Source: Desulfofustis sp. PB-SRB1 (GTDB lineage Bacteria; Desulfobacterota; Desulfobulbia; Desulfobulbales; Desulfocapsaceae). From it: DNA of 64,000 bases. The stretch spans positions 265,765-329,764 of the forward strand of contig JAEQMT010000010.1 in NCBI GenBank assembly GCA_016722945.1. Direction: 5' to 3'. The position numbers and the translations under genes are program-made. The notes under the pieces are model-generated. The model saw nothing but the letters and a program-made list of their open reading frames with translations. It made no database searches and was not told where the DNA came from. Every line of letters begins with the position of its first letter. The stretch's first letter is position 1. Positions 7,724 to 16,206 of this stretch are shown here, piece after piece.

Positions 7724-8005
7724 ATGGCACCTGAAAAATGTAAGACACCCGGATGTGAAGGTTTTGTCCCCCCTGACGGGCCTGACTATTGGCAGTATTG
7801 CAATGATTGTGGGATGGAAATGGGGGCACGTAAGGACAAAAATAACAAGATATGCAGAAGGAAAGGTTGTAACAATCCTGTTGACAAACCTTATTATAGT
7901 TTTTGCCAGGAATGTTTTTACAGTGATGTGCAACACAAAAAGCTATCAACGGATTTCGATGACAGATATCTGCCCCTTCTTGGTAATGATGATGTCCCTT
8001 TTTAG
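7724..8005 (+). CDS. Cysteine-rich zinc-binding small protein
   Basis: 93 residues, with GGGAG just before the ATG. Eight cysteines and one histidine are arranged as two treble-clef-like units: CKTPGCEGF ... YCNDCG and CRRKGCNNP ... FCQEC. The two halves look like an internal duplication of one zinc-finger unit, each with a C-x4-C start and a C-x2-C end. It is the last gene of the four-gene cassette and probably binds zinc and a partner protein or nucleic acid. I do not know the family. Confidence 0.7.
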   Translation: MAPEKCKTPGCEGFVPPDGPDYWQYCNDCGMEMGARKDKNNKICRRKGCNNPVDKPYYSFCQECFYSDVQHKKLSTDFDDRYLPLLGNDDVPF

Positions 8006-8230
8006 CAACACAAGATTTTACATTTTTTTAGAATAACTTGAGCATTATTATTGCGATGCTTAAGTTGGAATTGGATTGCTCTTGTATTTGTTTTAATGAG
8101 GAGTGATTATAGGTGGTAGCTCCGAGAATAAGCGTTTCAATTATGGTCGTCGGAGGGAGATGCCGGTTGAAAAAGCGGAAATCACGGTAATCCGGATATA
8201 GTGATGACCCATGCAGACGTGAGGTGTGAA

Positions 8231-9187
8231 ATGAAATATATCAGTGCGATGGTGGCGGTGACGCTGGCGGTGATTTTCGGGTGCGGGGCGGGGATGAGCC
8301 GGGCGGCCGGGCCCACCCCCGTGGTAATGGGTACGGCGACGCCGGGCGGCGGCTTTGAACTCTATGGCGGGGTGCTGGCCGAGGTGATCAACAGCACCGA
8401 TGAAATGCTGCTCGTGCTGCCCCGCAACACCCGGGGCAGCCGCCAGAATATTCCGCTGCTGGAGCAGGGCACCCTGGATATCGGGCTGGTTGCCAGTTTG
8501 CCGGCCCACGAGGCCTTTGCCGGAATAAACCGTGACGAACCCACCTCACTGAAAATTATCACCGCCATTTATCCCACTTTCGGTGCGTTTGCGGTCAGGG
8601 CGGATAGTCCGGCCCGGACCTTTGACGATCTGATCGGCAAAAAAGTTGCCTGGGGTACCGCGTCGTCGGGCCTGACTCTGCTGGCGGGCTACGTCACCGG
8701 TGCACTGGGGCTGGATAGAGATGAAGACTTTGCGGCGGTGTATCTGGAACAGGCCGGGCGCGGCGCCCCCATGGTGATCAACGGTGAGGTGGCGGCGCTG
8801 TGGGGTGGCGGGGTGGGCTGGCCCAATTTTACCAGGATCATGGAGGCCGGCGGCCGGCTGGTGGGGCTCAGCGGTGATCAGATCGATACGATCAGCCGTA
8901 CCTATCCCTTTCTGCGGCCCATGACGATACCGCCGAACTCCTATCCGGGACAGGAGCAGCCGCTTGAGACCGTCGGCTCCTTCAGTTTCTTGCTGGCCCG
9001 GGCCGATCTTCCTGATGAACTCGGCTATCGGCTTGCCAGGGCGATTCATGAAGCCCAGCCGGAGCTGGCCGCGCGGCTGCCTCAGGGGCGTGACACCCTG
9101 CCCGAAAACACCTGGGATGCAGCCGGCGATGTGGACCGCATCCACCCCGGCGCCCGGCGCTATCTGGCCGAAATAGGGCTACAATAA
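8231..9187 (+). CDS. TAXI-family TRAP transporter substrate-binding protein
   Basis: 318 residues from the ATG at 8231, preceded by GAGGTG; an ATG at 8201 is the alternative. It has a secretion signal (MKYISAMVAVTLAVIFGCGA) with a possible lipobox Cys at about 18. The body follows the TAXI pattern: MGTATPGGGFELYGG, then TRGSRQNIPLLEQGTLDIGL, then VAWGTASSGLTLLAG. TAXI proteins capture small organic anions in the periplasm for a TRAP permease. No TRAP membrane subunit is encoded nearby, so this receptor is an orphan in the window. The start of the mature protein is uncertain between lipoprotein and ordinary cleavage. Confidence 0.88.
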   Translation: MKYISAMVAVTLAVIFGCGAGMSRAAGPTPVVMGTATPGGGFELYGGVLAEVINSTDEMLLVLPRNTRGSRQNIPLLEQGTLDIGLVASLPAHEAFAGINRDEPTSLKIITAIYPTFGAFAVRADSPARTFDDLIGKKVAWGTASSGLTLLAGYVTGALGLDRDEDFAAVYLEQAGRGAPMVINGEVAALWGGGVGWPNFTRIMEAGGRLVGLSGDQIDTISRTYPFLRPMTIPPNSYPGQEQPLETVGSFSFLLARADLPDELGYRLARAIHEAQPELAARLPQGRDTLPENTWDAAGDVDRIHPGARRYLAEIGLQ

Positions 9188-9222
9188 ACGGCCGGCACAA
9201 GGCGTCAAATGGATTTCAGAAA

Positions 9223-9636
9223 ATGACATTTACAACCACTTATACGGTACCCATCGCTGATATCAACTATGGCGGGCATCTCGGCAACGACCGGCCGCTC
9301 GCCCTGTTCAACGAGGCTCGGGTGCAGCTGCTGAAGTCGCTGGGGTACACCGAAATCGACATCGGTGGGGGCAGAGGAATTATCATGGTGGAGTCCGGGG
9401 TCAGATACCTCAAAGAGGTGTTTCACAACGATCTGCTCCAGATCGAGGTTGCCGTCTCCGAGCTAGCTGAGAAAAAATTTGTGCTTGACTACCAGATCGC
9501 CAGACTTCCGGCCCAAGAGCCGGTGCTTGCCGGCTTTACCGTTTTTCTCGGCTTTGACTATGAAAAACGCGCCGTGGCCCGCCTGCCGCAGTCTTTTTCC
9601 GAGGCGTTGCGGATATTTCAAAGCGATGTACCCTGA
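9223..9636 (+). CDS. Hotdog-fold acyl-CoA thioesterase
   Basis: 137 residues of the 4-hydroxybenzoyl-CoA thioesterase type. The signature ADINYGGHLGND (D13, H19) followed by LFNEARVQLL is the usual active-site helix region. VESGVRYLKEVFHNDLLQIEV is the second conserved block. It hydrolyses an acyl-CoA in the cytoplasm; the acyl group cannot be read from the sequence. It lies 35 bases after the TAXI gene on the same strand and may be co-transcribed with it. Confidence 0.85.
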   Translation: MTFTTTYTVPIADINYGGHLGNDRPLALFNEARVQLLKSLGYTEIDIGGGRGIIMVESGVRYLKEVFHNDLLQIEVAVSELAEKKFVLDYQIARLPAQEPVLAGFTVFLGFDYEKRAVARLPQSFSEALRIFQSDVP

Positions 9637-9722
9637 CAGTTTTACCACCGACTCCACTGCTGGAAACGGTTTTTCCATCTTACTGGGGCAGTACGACTGC
9701 TTGCGGCAACCAATGAAAGCCG

Positions 9723-10550
9723 TCAGGCAACGGCCCGGCCGTTTGCCATTATGTGTTGATGGCGGCCGACGAAGCTTTTCAGGGCGGCCAACAGCCGGTT
9801 GCGCAGATCGGTGATACGGGTGGTGCAGGCGGTCAAATCGGTGCGGTCAAACGAGCATTCGCCAAGGTAGGCCCGCCTGTTCAGCTCAAGTTGTATCCAC
9901 GGCAGGTGGTGACTGTGATGGCGGACGATGAAGCCGCCGAGAAACGGATCGTTAAGGACAATGTCGTCGGCTGCTTCGGGGAACTCCCGCCGTAAACACT
10001 CAGCCAAATTGCGAATGAGCGGTGGCGGGCAGGTCAGCCGTCGGCGGCGGAACTTCTCGCCACGTCGACCACCACGGTTTGAGAGGCAGATGAACGGGCG
10101 CCGACGGCCCGGGTGGCGGCTGATTACCGGGGCCCGGTCGAGCATGGTGTGGCAATCAATGCCGCACAGCACTCCCGGCTGCCTGCTCAGGGCGTGGAGA
10201 CGCTGATGAAACGGCAGATAGTATTTGTTGAAGAGCAGTCGTACGATTCTGCTGGTTGGCACCCGGTTGGGGCGATAGACCCGCTTTCCGGTGACCGTGT
10301 GACTCTTGATGATGCCGTCGCGGTGTTTTGGTGGCATCGAGTTCGGCGGCCGGTTGAGGTCGACGACGGCCCGGGCGATGGGGGTTTCGATGTAGTAGAG
10401 CACCTCTTTGCGAAAGTCATAGAGCGACCGGGTCAGCGGATCGCCGTCGCTGAAAATATCCTTGCGGGAAAGCAGCGTGTGGTCGGCCAGTTCCGGGGCG
10501 ATGGTCTCCCCGCCATGGGGGACTGAGATAATAATCGGCAAGCGTGTCAT
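9723..10550 (-). CDS. N-formylglutamate amidohydrolase family protein
   Basis: 275 residues from the ATG at 10550 (MTRLPIIISV). The frame stays open to 10664, and upstream ATGs at 10568 and 10583 are alternatives. Family landmarks are SVPHGGETIAPEL (metal-binding His early in the chain), VVDLNRPPNS, and GIDCHTM, where the DxH pair completes the zinc site. The family removes a formyl or amide group from N-formylglutamate-like substrates; many members have other amide substrates. No histidine-degradation genes are nearby, so the true substrate is open. Confidence 0.82.
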   Translation of the reverse strand: MTRLPIIISVPHGGETIAPELADHTLLSRKDIFSDGDPLTRSLYDFRKEVLYYIETPIARAVVDLNRPPNSMPPKHRDGIIKSHTVTGKRVYRPNRVPTSRIVRLLFNKYYLPFHQRLHALSRQPGVLCGIDCHTMLDRAPVISRHPGRRRPFICLSNRGGRRGEKFRRRRLTCPPPLIRNLAECLRREFPEAADDIVLNDPFLGGFIVRHHSHHLPWIQLELNRRAYLGECSFDRTDLTACTTRITDLRNRLLAALKSFVGRHQHIMANGRAVA

Positions 10551-10844
10551 ACCTGATTCGTTGCACATCGTGATTGAGCTCATCCGGGCTTGCGAGGCAG
10601 CGGAACTCCAGGACAATCTGAATTGAGCGGGGCTGTTGAGCAGGAAAATCTCTGACAATCGCATCGCATTCTATCATATCGGGAAAAAATTGCATGCCAT
10701 TTTGCCGCCGAGCTAAATCTGCCTGCCCGCCGGCTTTTTACTTTTCACAGGACCGGTTATGATGGCCTCGTAAAAATTCGCTCGGATGGTTTCGACTGTT
10801 CCGGGAACGGCCGTACCCACATCACAATCGATTGTTTCACTGCC

Positions 10845-11765
10845 ATGAAAATCATCAATTTCGGCTCGCTCAATCTAGATCACGTTTACCGGGTTGAACG
10901 CTTTGTCAGCCCCGGCGAGACGGTGCCATGTCTTGAATATACACGATTCTGCGGCGGCAAGGGGCTGAACCAGTCGATTGCCCTGGCGCGGGCCGGGGCC
11001 ACGGTTTTTCATTATGGCAAAATCGGCCGGGACGGGGCCGTTCTGGTTCGTGCACTGCGCGAAGCAACCGTGGATACCCGTCATATCTCAGAAGTTGACG
11101 GGCCAACCGGCCACGCCGTGATTCAGGTTACCGATGATGGGGAAAACTCCATCATTATCGAAGGCGGCGCCAACCAGAAAATGGACTCCGGTGATACAGC
11201 GACGGTTTTCGGCCTGCTCTCGGATGGTGATTGGCTGCTTGTGCAGAACGAGATCAACGGAGTGGCGGACATTTTCGATGCCGCTCACCAGAGCAGGTGC
11301 AGGCTTGCCTTCAATCCGGCACCGATGACCGCGGCTATCGCTGAACTGCCGCTGGCGCGGGTCGATCTGCTCATCGTCAACGAGACCGAAGGCCAAATCT
11401 TGACTGGAGAAACGCAGACCGAGACGATTCTCGCACGGTTGCGCAGCCATTGCCCTCGGGGGTGTATCGTCATCACCTTGGGTGGGGACGGGGCCGTCTG
11501 TCTCGATGGCGACGAGATAGTCAGGCAGCCGCCGTTTGTCGTTGAAGCGGTTGACACCACCGGGGCCGGCGACACTTTTGTGGGCTATTTCCTGGCTGCC
11601 TTCAGTGGCGGCACATCGGTCCGGGAGGCTTTAAAACTGGGGTGCAGGGCCGCTTCACTGTGCGTAACCAGACCGGGCGCCGCCGATTCCATACCGATGC
11701 TCAGCGAGGTGGAAGCAGCGCCTCATCATCCTCGACATCAGGCGCCGGTTGGGCCAGGGCCTTAA
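10845..11765 (+). CDS. PfkB/ribokinase-family sugar kinase
   Basis: 306 residues. Both PfkB signatures are present: GGKGLNQSIALARAGA near residue 37 and DTTGAGDTFVGYFLAA, with the GAGD anion hole at 240-243 and catalytic D243. Overall organisation is closest to ribokinase. It phosphorylates a sugar with ATP in the cytoplasm. Its last 65 bases overlap the 3' end of dhaL on the other strand, and its C-terminal tail (PHHPRHQAPVGPGP) looks like read-through into that antisense region. It faces the dhaKL/aldolase/tct operon and may act in the same pathway. Confidence 0.9.
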   Translation: MKIINFGSLNLDHVYRVERFVSPGETVPCLEYTRFCGGKGLNQSIALARAGATVFHYGKIGRDGAVLVRALREATVDTRHISEVDGPTGHAVIQVTDDGENSIIIEGGANQKMDSGDTATVFGLLSDGDWLLVQNEINGVADIFDAAHQSRCRLAFNPAPMTAAIAELPLARVDLLIVNETEGQILTGETQTETILARLRSHCPRGCIVITLGGDGAVCLDGDEIVRQPPFVVEAVDTTGAGDTFVGYFLAAFSGGTSVREALKLGCRAASLCVTRPGAADSIPMLSEVEAAPHHPRHQAPVGPGP

Positions 11766-12354
11766 CCATTTCGTACACGGCGAGCATGCCGGGATCGTCG
11801 AGGCCGATCGATTTTTCACCGAACATTCTCGCCCGACCAAGCCGGGCGGGTTTGTCTCTGAATTCATCAAGGGTTACCCGGGCCGTCTCGTGCATGGCCG
11901 CCAGCAGCTCAGTCGGCTCGTCCAGGCCTTGTGCGGCCACGGCCATCCGCTGTATCATGTCGAGTACGCTTTTATCACCGAGTTGTCCTTTTCCCCGTGC
12001 CATCATGGCCTGCACACTGCTTTCCAGCAAATCGGCGACCCTGTCGCAGGAAACCGATACACTGCCCTTGCACGCCTTAGCGCAGGTCATAAAGGCGGTG
12101 GCAACCAGGGTCCCGAATGACGATGGGGAAACACGCTGAAAAGAGGTGGCGCAGGCCATAAACGCCATGCCCACATCATCCGGAAAGGTGTCACTGTTAT
12201 CAGCCACCTCCCGCCACCCCCGGGAAACGGTGATGCCCAGGTCGCCGTCGCCGAGCGCGGCATCGGCGCCGTTGAGCATAGCGGTGACCGATTCGGCATG
12301 ATCGGCAATGACGCGGGCCGCCGCCGCAAGATCCGTGGCGCTGAACGAACTCAT
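11701..12354 (-). CDS. dhaL: Dihydroxyacetone kinase-type subunit L
   Basis: 217 residues. This is the all-helical nucleotide-binding subunit; the metal-binding aspartates are D31, D36 and D38 in DAALGDGDLG. It starts directly after the dhaK stop (TAGATG), so the two are coupled. DhaL binds ADP or ATP and phosphorylates the ketose held by DhaK. No DhaM phosphocarrier gene is in the window, so the phosphate donor may be ATP, as in split Dak enzymes, or a PTS protein encoded elsewhere. In this setting the substrate could be a tetrulose or other short ketose. Confidence 0.9.
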   Translation of the reverse strand: MSSFSATDLAAAARVIADHAESVTAMLNGADAALGDGDLGITVSRGWREVADNSDTFPDDVGMAFMACATSFQRVSPSSFGTLVATAFMTCAKACKGSVSVSCDRVADLLESSVQAMMARGKGQLGDKSVLDMIQRMAVAAQGLDEPTELLAAMHETARVTLDEFRDKPARLGRARMFGEKSIGLDDPGMLAVYEMVKALAQPAPDVEDDEALLPPR

Positions 12355-13350
12355 CTATACGCTCCAGAATGCGCAGTGAGCCGGGGCGGCAAGCAGTGCT
12401 TCCACCTCATCGTCGAGTTTGCAGATGGTGATGGTTGCCCCCGCCATCTCCATGGAGGTGGCGTATCTGCCGATAAGCGGCATGATGATTTCCACCCCCA
12501 GCGCGTCAAAGGCCGCTTTGACACGGCGGTACATAATGTAGAGTTCCTCCGGCGGCGTCGCGCCGAGGCTGTTGACCAGTACCGAAACCCTCTCGCCCGC
12601 GGTCACCGGCATATCGGCCAGCAGGCGCCTCACCATCTCGTCGACGATCTCATCGGCGGTCTTCAGCGTATCCCGCCAGATGCCCGGTTCGCCATGAATG
12701 CCCATACCCATTTCCATCTCGTTTTCAGCGATTTCAAAGGTCGCCGTGGCTGACTGGGGGATGGTACACGGGGTCAGGGCCATCCCGATGGAGCGGCAGT
12801 TGTCGGCGGTCTTTTGAGCGATGCGGGTCACTTCAGCCAAGTCCGCCATCTCTTCCGCTTTTGCTCCGGCCGCCTTGAAGGCGTAGACCATGCCCGCCAC
12901 GCCGCGTCGTTTGTCGGCCTCTTCCGGGCCGGCGCTGGCTACGTCGTCGGTCAGCAGCACCGTGGTGGAGGTGATGTTATGTTCAATTTCCACCATCTCC
13001 CCGGCCATGTCGAAATTCATCACGTCACCGCCGTAGTTGCCGTACAGTCGCAGAATACCCGCGCCTGAGTCACACAGCTTCATGGTGGTTGCCATCTGTT
13101 CGGCCGAGGGTGAGGCAAAAACGTTACCGATTGCGGCTCCGTCCAGAAGTCCTTTACCCACATAACCGGTGAAGATGGGCAGATGACCGGACCCCCCGCC
13201 GGTGACGATGCCCACCTTGCCGGCGGTGGTGCCGCCGGCTCTGGTAATCACCCGCGGCTGGGTCTGGGCATACAAGTGCGGATGTGCCAGACAGAGACCG
13301 TCCAGCATTTCATCTACATAGCTGTCAGGGTTGTTGAGGATTTTCTTCAT
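12355..13350 (-). CDS. dhaK: Dihydroxyacetone kinase-type subunit K
   Basis: 331 residues, the usual length. The substrate-binding His is H219 in MGMGIHGEPG; in the E. coli enzyme the equivalent His forms a hemiaminal with the ketose. GGGSGHLP (51-58) and NYGGDVMNFD (105 onward) are the other family blocks. It sits between the aldolase and dhaL on the minus strand, with 21 bases to the aldolase. The kinase pair plus an HpcH-type aldolase suggests phosphorylation of a ketose before or after C-C cleavage. Confidence 0.93.
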   Translation of the reverse strand: MKKILNNPDSYVDEMLDGLCLAHPHLYAQTQPRVITRAGGTTAGKVGIVTGGGSGHLPIFTGYVGKGLLDGAAIGNVFASPSAEQMATTMKLCDSGAGILRLYGNYGGDVMNFDMAGEMVEIEHNITSTTVLLTDDVASAGPEEADKRRGVAGMVYAFKAAGAKAEEMADLAEVTRIAQKTADNCRSIGMALTPCTIPQSATATFEIAENEMEMGMGIHGEPGIWRDTLKTADEIVDEMVRRLLADMPVTAGERVSVLVNSLGATPPEELYIMYRRVKAAFDALGVEIIMPLIGRYATSMEMAGATITICKLDDEVEALLAAPAHCAFWSV

Positions 13351-13371
13351 GTCAGTTTTTCTCCCATGGAT

Positions 13372-14133
13372 TCATTTAGATGGCGCCACCTTAGCGGCAG
13401 CCGTTCTGAAGAGCCACACATCACAGTGCCGGGCGACGAACCGATACCCTTTGCCGAAGAGTTCTTCATTGGTGGTGCTCGGCAGAGGAAAACCGCCGAG
13501 CATGGCGCCGGAAGCACTGATTTTTTTCTCCACCTCAGCTACTGCCGTAATCACTTCGGGATCATCCAGTCCCTCGAGCCTGCCCATGGAACCGGACAGA
13601 TCATTGGGCCCGATGAAGAGCATGTCGATGCCGTCCACCGCACCGATTTCACTGATGTTGTCAAGCGCCCGTACTTCCTCGATTTGAGCGATGATCAGCA
13701 GTTCGTCGTTGGCGCGGCGGCCATAGCCTGGATCGGCACCGTAGCCGGAGGCCCGCACCACGCCGGCGGCATAGCCGCGCCAGCCGCGGGGGGGATAGGA
13801 ACAGGCGGCAACCGCCGCCGCCGCTTCCCGGGCAGTGCCGATCATCGGTATCATCAACGACTGCACGCCGATATCGAGAATCTGTTTCAGGTAGACCGGA
13901 TCGTTCCAGGGCACCCGGACAATGACGCTGCCGCCGGCGCTTTCGACGGCGCGGACGAGATGGATGGTGGTCTCCAGGCCGGCGAAACCATGCTCGTTGT
14001 CAATCAGGACAATCGGCCAGCCGGCGTAGACCGCCGCTTCCACGATTGTCGGGCTTGCCGACTGGCACCACATCGCCTCGATGTTGGCACCGGTGAGTAG
14101 CTGCCTTTTTATCCGATTCTCTTTTGTAAACAT
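13372..14133 (-). CDS. HpcH/HpaI-family aldolase
   Basis: 253 residues from the ATG at 14133; a GTG two codons earlier is less likely, because GAGG at 14141-14144, overlapping the tctA stop, is spaced for the ATG. Conserved blocks are VLIDNEHGFAG, VRVPWNDPVYLKQILDIG, MIPMIGTAREA and YPPRGWRGYA, ending at the metal-binding LFIGPNDLSGSMG region. The family performs retro-aldol cleavage of 2-keto-3-deoxy or related acids, giving pyruvate and an aldehyde, with a divalent metal. It lies inside the tct-dhaKL operon. Confidence 0.92.
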   Translation of the reverse strand: MFTKENRIKRQLLTGANIEAMWCQSASPTIVEAAVYAGWPIVLIDNEHGFAGLETTIHLVRAVESAGGSVIVRVPWNDPVYLKQILDIGVQSLMIPMIGTAREAAAAVAACSYPPRGWRGYAAGVVRASGYGADPGYGRRANDELLIIAQIEEVRALDNISEIGAVDGIDMLFIGPNDLSGSMGRLEGLDDPEVITAVAEVEKKISASGAMLGGFPLPSTTNEELFGKGYRFVARHCDVWLFRTAAAKVAPSK

Positions 14134-14140
14134 TATCACC

Positions 14141-15643
14141 TCATAAATTTCGATGCCGTTTCGACATCAATTCGACACCTGTCCTGACAATCAGGTAGCA
14201 CCATAACAGAACGGTGGCCACCCCCAGAATCATTGAATACTCCCGTTCGAAAAATGCGCTAATGTTGCCTTGGGCCTTAATCATCGAAACCATGAAATTG
14301 TCCTCGATGATCTTGCCCAACACGATACCCAAAATGGCCGGTGCCAGCGGGATACCGTTTTCTTCCATGAAGTAGCCGGTAATGCCGAGGCCGAGAACGA
14401 TCCAGATCGCCACCGCCGTGCCATTGATGGCATAGGCGCCAACCAGTGAAAACAGCAGAATTATCGGGGTCATGATCGCCCGCGGAATGCGCAGAATGTA
14501 AGAGGACATCATAATCGCCAGTAAGCCCATGGGCAGCATGATGATGTTTGCCAGGAAAAATGATCCGAACAGGGTGTGGATGAGCTCCGGCTGATCAATA
14601 AAAATTCGCGGGCCCGGCGATAAGCCCTTGAGCATGAGCACGCCGATGGCGATGGCGGTGACGCTGTCACCGGGAATCCCGAAGACCAGCGACGGAGTCC
14701 AGGCCCCGGCGATTGCCGCGTTGTTGGCCGAACCGCCGGCGGCGATTCCCTCCAGATGGCCGTTACCGAATTTCTCAGGTTCTTTGGAAAACCTCCGCGC
14801 TACCGCATAGGATATCCATGCGGCGATATCGGCTCCGGCCCCAGGCAGCGCCCCGATCAGTGTTCCCATGATGCTTGAGCGGGCAATTGTCGTGCGATAT
14901 GTTCCCAGCGCCCGTCCGGCCCGGGCGGCCGCCTGGCCCAGTTTTTCCTTGGCCGAGGCGGCCGCCGCCTGGCCGTTCAGGGTGGACTGCACGCTACGCA
15001 GCACTTCGCTGAAGGCAAAGATGCCGATCATGGCCGGAATGAAGCTGATTCCGTCCAGCAGTTCCGGCAGCCCGAACGTAAAGCGTGGATGGCCGACCGC
15101 GATATCGATCCCTACCGAGGCAATGGCCAGGCCGATGAACAAACTCGCCAAACTTTTCGGCACTGTTCCATGGCCGGTCAGCACCGCGCAGGTCAGGCCG
15201 AGGCAGGCCAGCCAGAAACTTTCAAAACTGCTAAAACTTATTGCTATCCTGGCAAGTTGAGGGGCCAGCAGGGAAAGGATTATCACTCCCACCACGCCGC
15301 CAATGGCGGCCGTGGTTACAGACACCAGCAGTGAGGTCTTGGCCCGTCCCACTTTTGACAACCGGTAGGCGTCATCGATGTAGGCCGCGGAAGCAGGTGT
15401 CCCCGGAATGCGCAGCAGTGTTCCGGATATGTCGCCGGCAAAGATTGCCGTGGTGGTGGTTGCCACGATGGCGCTGATGGCCGGCACCGGGTCAAGATAG
15501 AAGGTAAACGGCACCAGCAGTGCCACTGCCATGGTTGCGGTGAGTCCGGGAATGGCACCGACGAAGGTACCGTAAAGGGTGCAGCCGAGAATGATCATGA
15601 GGTTATCAAGGGCGATAACCTGCATAAGAATTTCACTAAACAT
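14141..15643 (-). CDS. tctA: Tripartite tricarboxylate transporter large membrane subunit TctA
   Basis: 500 residues, the standard TctA length with about 12 membrane segments. Family blocks include GALPGLTATMAVALLVPFTF-like residues near 30, FAGDISGTLLRIPGTPASAA near 85, and the repeated GALPGAGADIAAWISY and FGIPGDSVTAIAIGVLMLKG signatures. TctA is the main sodium-coupled permease for periplasmic carboxylates. It is 15 bases after tctB, and its stop overlaps the ribosome site of the aldolase gene, so the operon is tight. Confidence 0.95.
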   Translation of the reverse strand: MFSEILMQVIALDNLMIILGCTLYGTFVGAIPGLTATMAVALLVPFTFYLDPVPAISAIVATTTTAIFAGDISGTLLRIPGTPASAAYIDDAYRLSKVGRAKTSLLVSVTTAAIGGVVGVIILSLLAPQLARIAISFSSFESFWLACLGLTCAVLTGHGTVPKSLASLFIGLAIASVGIDIAVGHPRFTFGLPELLDGISFIPAMIGIFAFSEVLRSVQSTLNGQAAAASAKEKLGQAAARAGRALGTYRTTIARSSIMGTLIGALPGAGADIAAWISYAVARRFSKEPEKFGNGHLEGIAAGGSANNAAIAGAWTPSLVFGIPGDSVTAIAIGVLMLKGLSPGPRIFIDQPELIHTLFGSFFLANIIMLPMGLLAIMMSSYILRIPRAIMTPIILLFSLVGAYAINGTAVAIWIVLGLGITGYFMEENGIPLAPAILGIVLGKIIEDNFMVSMIKAQGNISAFFEREYSMILGVATVLLWCYLIVRTGVELMSKRHRNL

Positions 15644-15658
15644 GATCTGTGCCGGATT

Positions 15659-16138
15659 CTACCAGGCGATGGGCTCGAACAGCCCCCACGGTAACGGGAC
15701 GTGAAGCAGGGAATAGAAGATGTAATGGACCGCCGCGGTAACGCTCACCGCCAACAGCAATGAAAGCCACCAGCGCACCCGCAGGATGCAAAAAAGAACG
15801 AAAAGTACGACAAAGGAGACGGTGTGGAACCCAAGCCGGTCAAGAAATACGGCGTAGAAGATAACCGCGGCCACGCAAGCCAGGCTGTTGAGCAGCCCCC
15901 GCCTGCTGCCTCTTCTGGCCGGCGGTGTATCGGTGGGCTGATCATCGGCTGTCGTGGTGACCAGACCGCCGATAAAAATGAGTGCCCCGCAGACGCCCAT
16001 TCCAACCGCCGCAATCATCGGAAAGAGCCCGGCCCCATAGGGCATCCCGGCCAGAGCCGGAAAATCCGATGCCTGCCAGGCGATCCAGCTGCCCAGGCAG
16101 AACAGGATCAATCCGGTGTACAGATCTTCTTTGTGCAT
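15659..16138 (-). CDS. tctB: Tripartite tricarboxylate transporter small membrane subunit TctB
   Basis: 159 residues with four predicted membrane helices and a cytoplasmic loop rich in Arg (PARRGSRRG). It is poorly conserved in sequence, as usual for TctB, but length, topology and position between tctC and tctA identify it. It assists TctA in carboxylate import. Confidence 0.9.
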   Translation of the reverse strand: MHKEDLYTGLILFCLGSWIAWQASDFPALAGMPYGAGLFPMIAAVGMGVCGALIFIGGLVTTTADDQPTDTPPARRGSRRGLLNSLACVAAVIFYAVFLDRLGFHTVSFVVLFVLFCILRVRWWLSLLLAVSVTAAVHYIFYSLLHVPLPWGLFEPIAW

Positions 16139-16146
16139 GAGTAAAT

Positions 16147-16172
16147 CACCCGGGAAACCAGCTTCCCGGGTG
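16147..16172 (-). promoter_or_regulatory. Intercistronic hairpin between tctC and tctB
   Basis: A perfect 10-bp stem, CACCCGGGAA/TTCCCGGGTG, with a 6-base loop. No T-run follows on the minus strand, so it is not a standard terminator. In binding-protein transporter operons such hairpins commonly protect the upstream receptor mRNA and lower permease expression. Confidence 0.65.
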
Positions 16173-16206
16173 TTGCTCAGATGTGGTTCTGGTGAGTGTT
16201 CATTGA

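Noticed and set aside
9723-10664. Longer 313-residue version of the N-formylglutamate amidohydrolase
   Set aside because: The first 38 residues have no family similarity and run into a region without a ribosome site; the family's usual beginning (PIIISVPHGG) fits a start near 10550.
13183-14100. 305-codon plus-strand frame across dhaK and the aldolase
   Set aside because: Gly/His/Asp-rich composition typical of antisense to GC-rich genes; the minus-strand genes there match known families along their full length.
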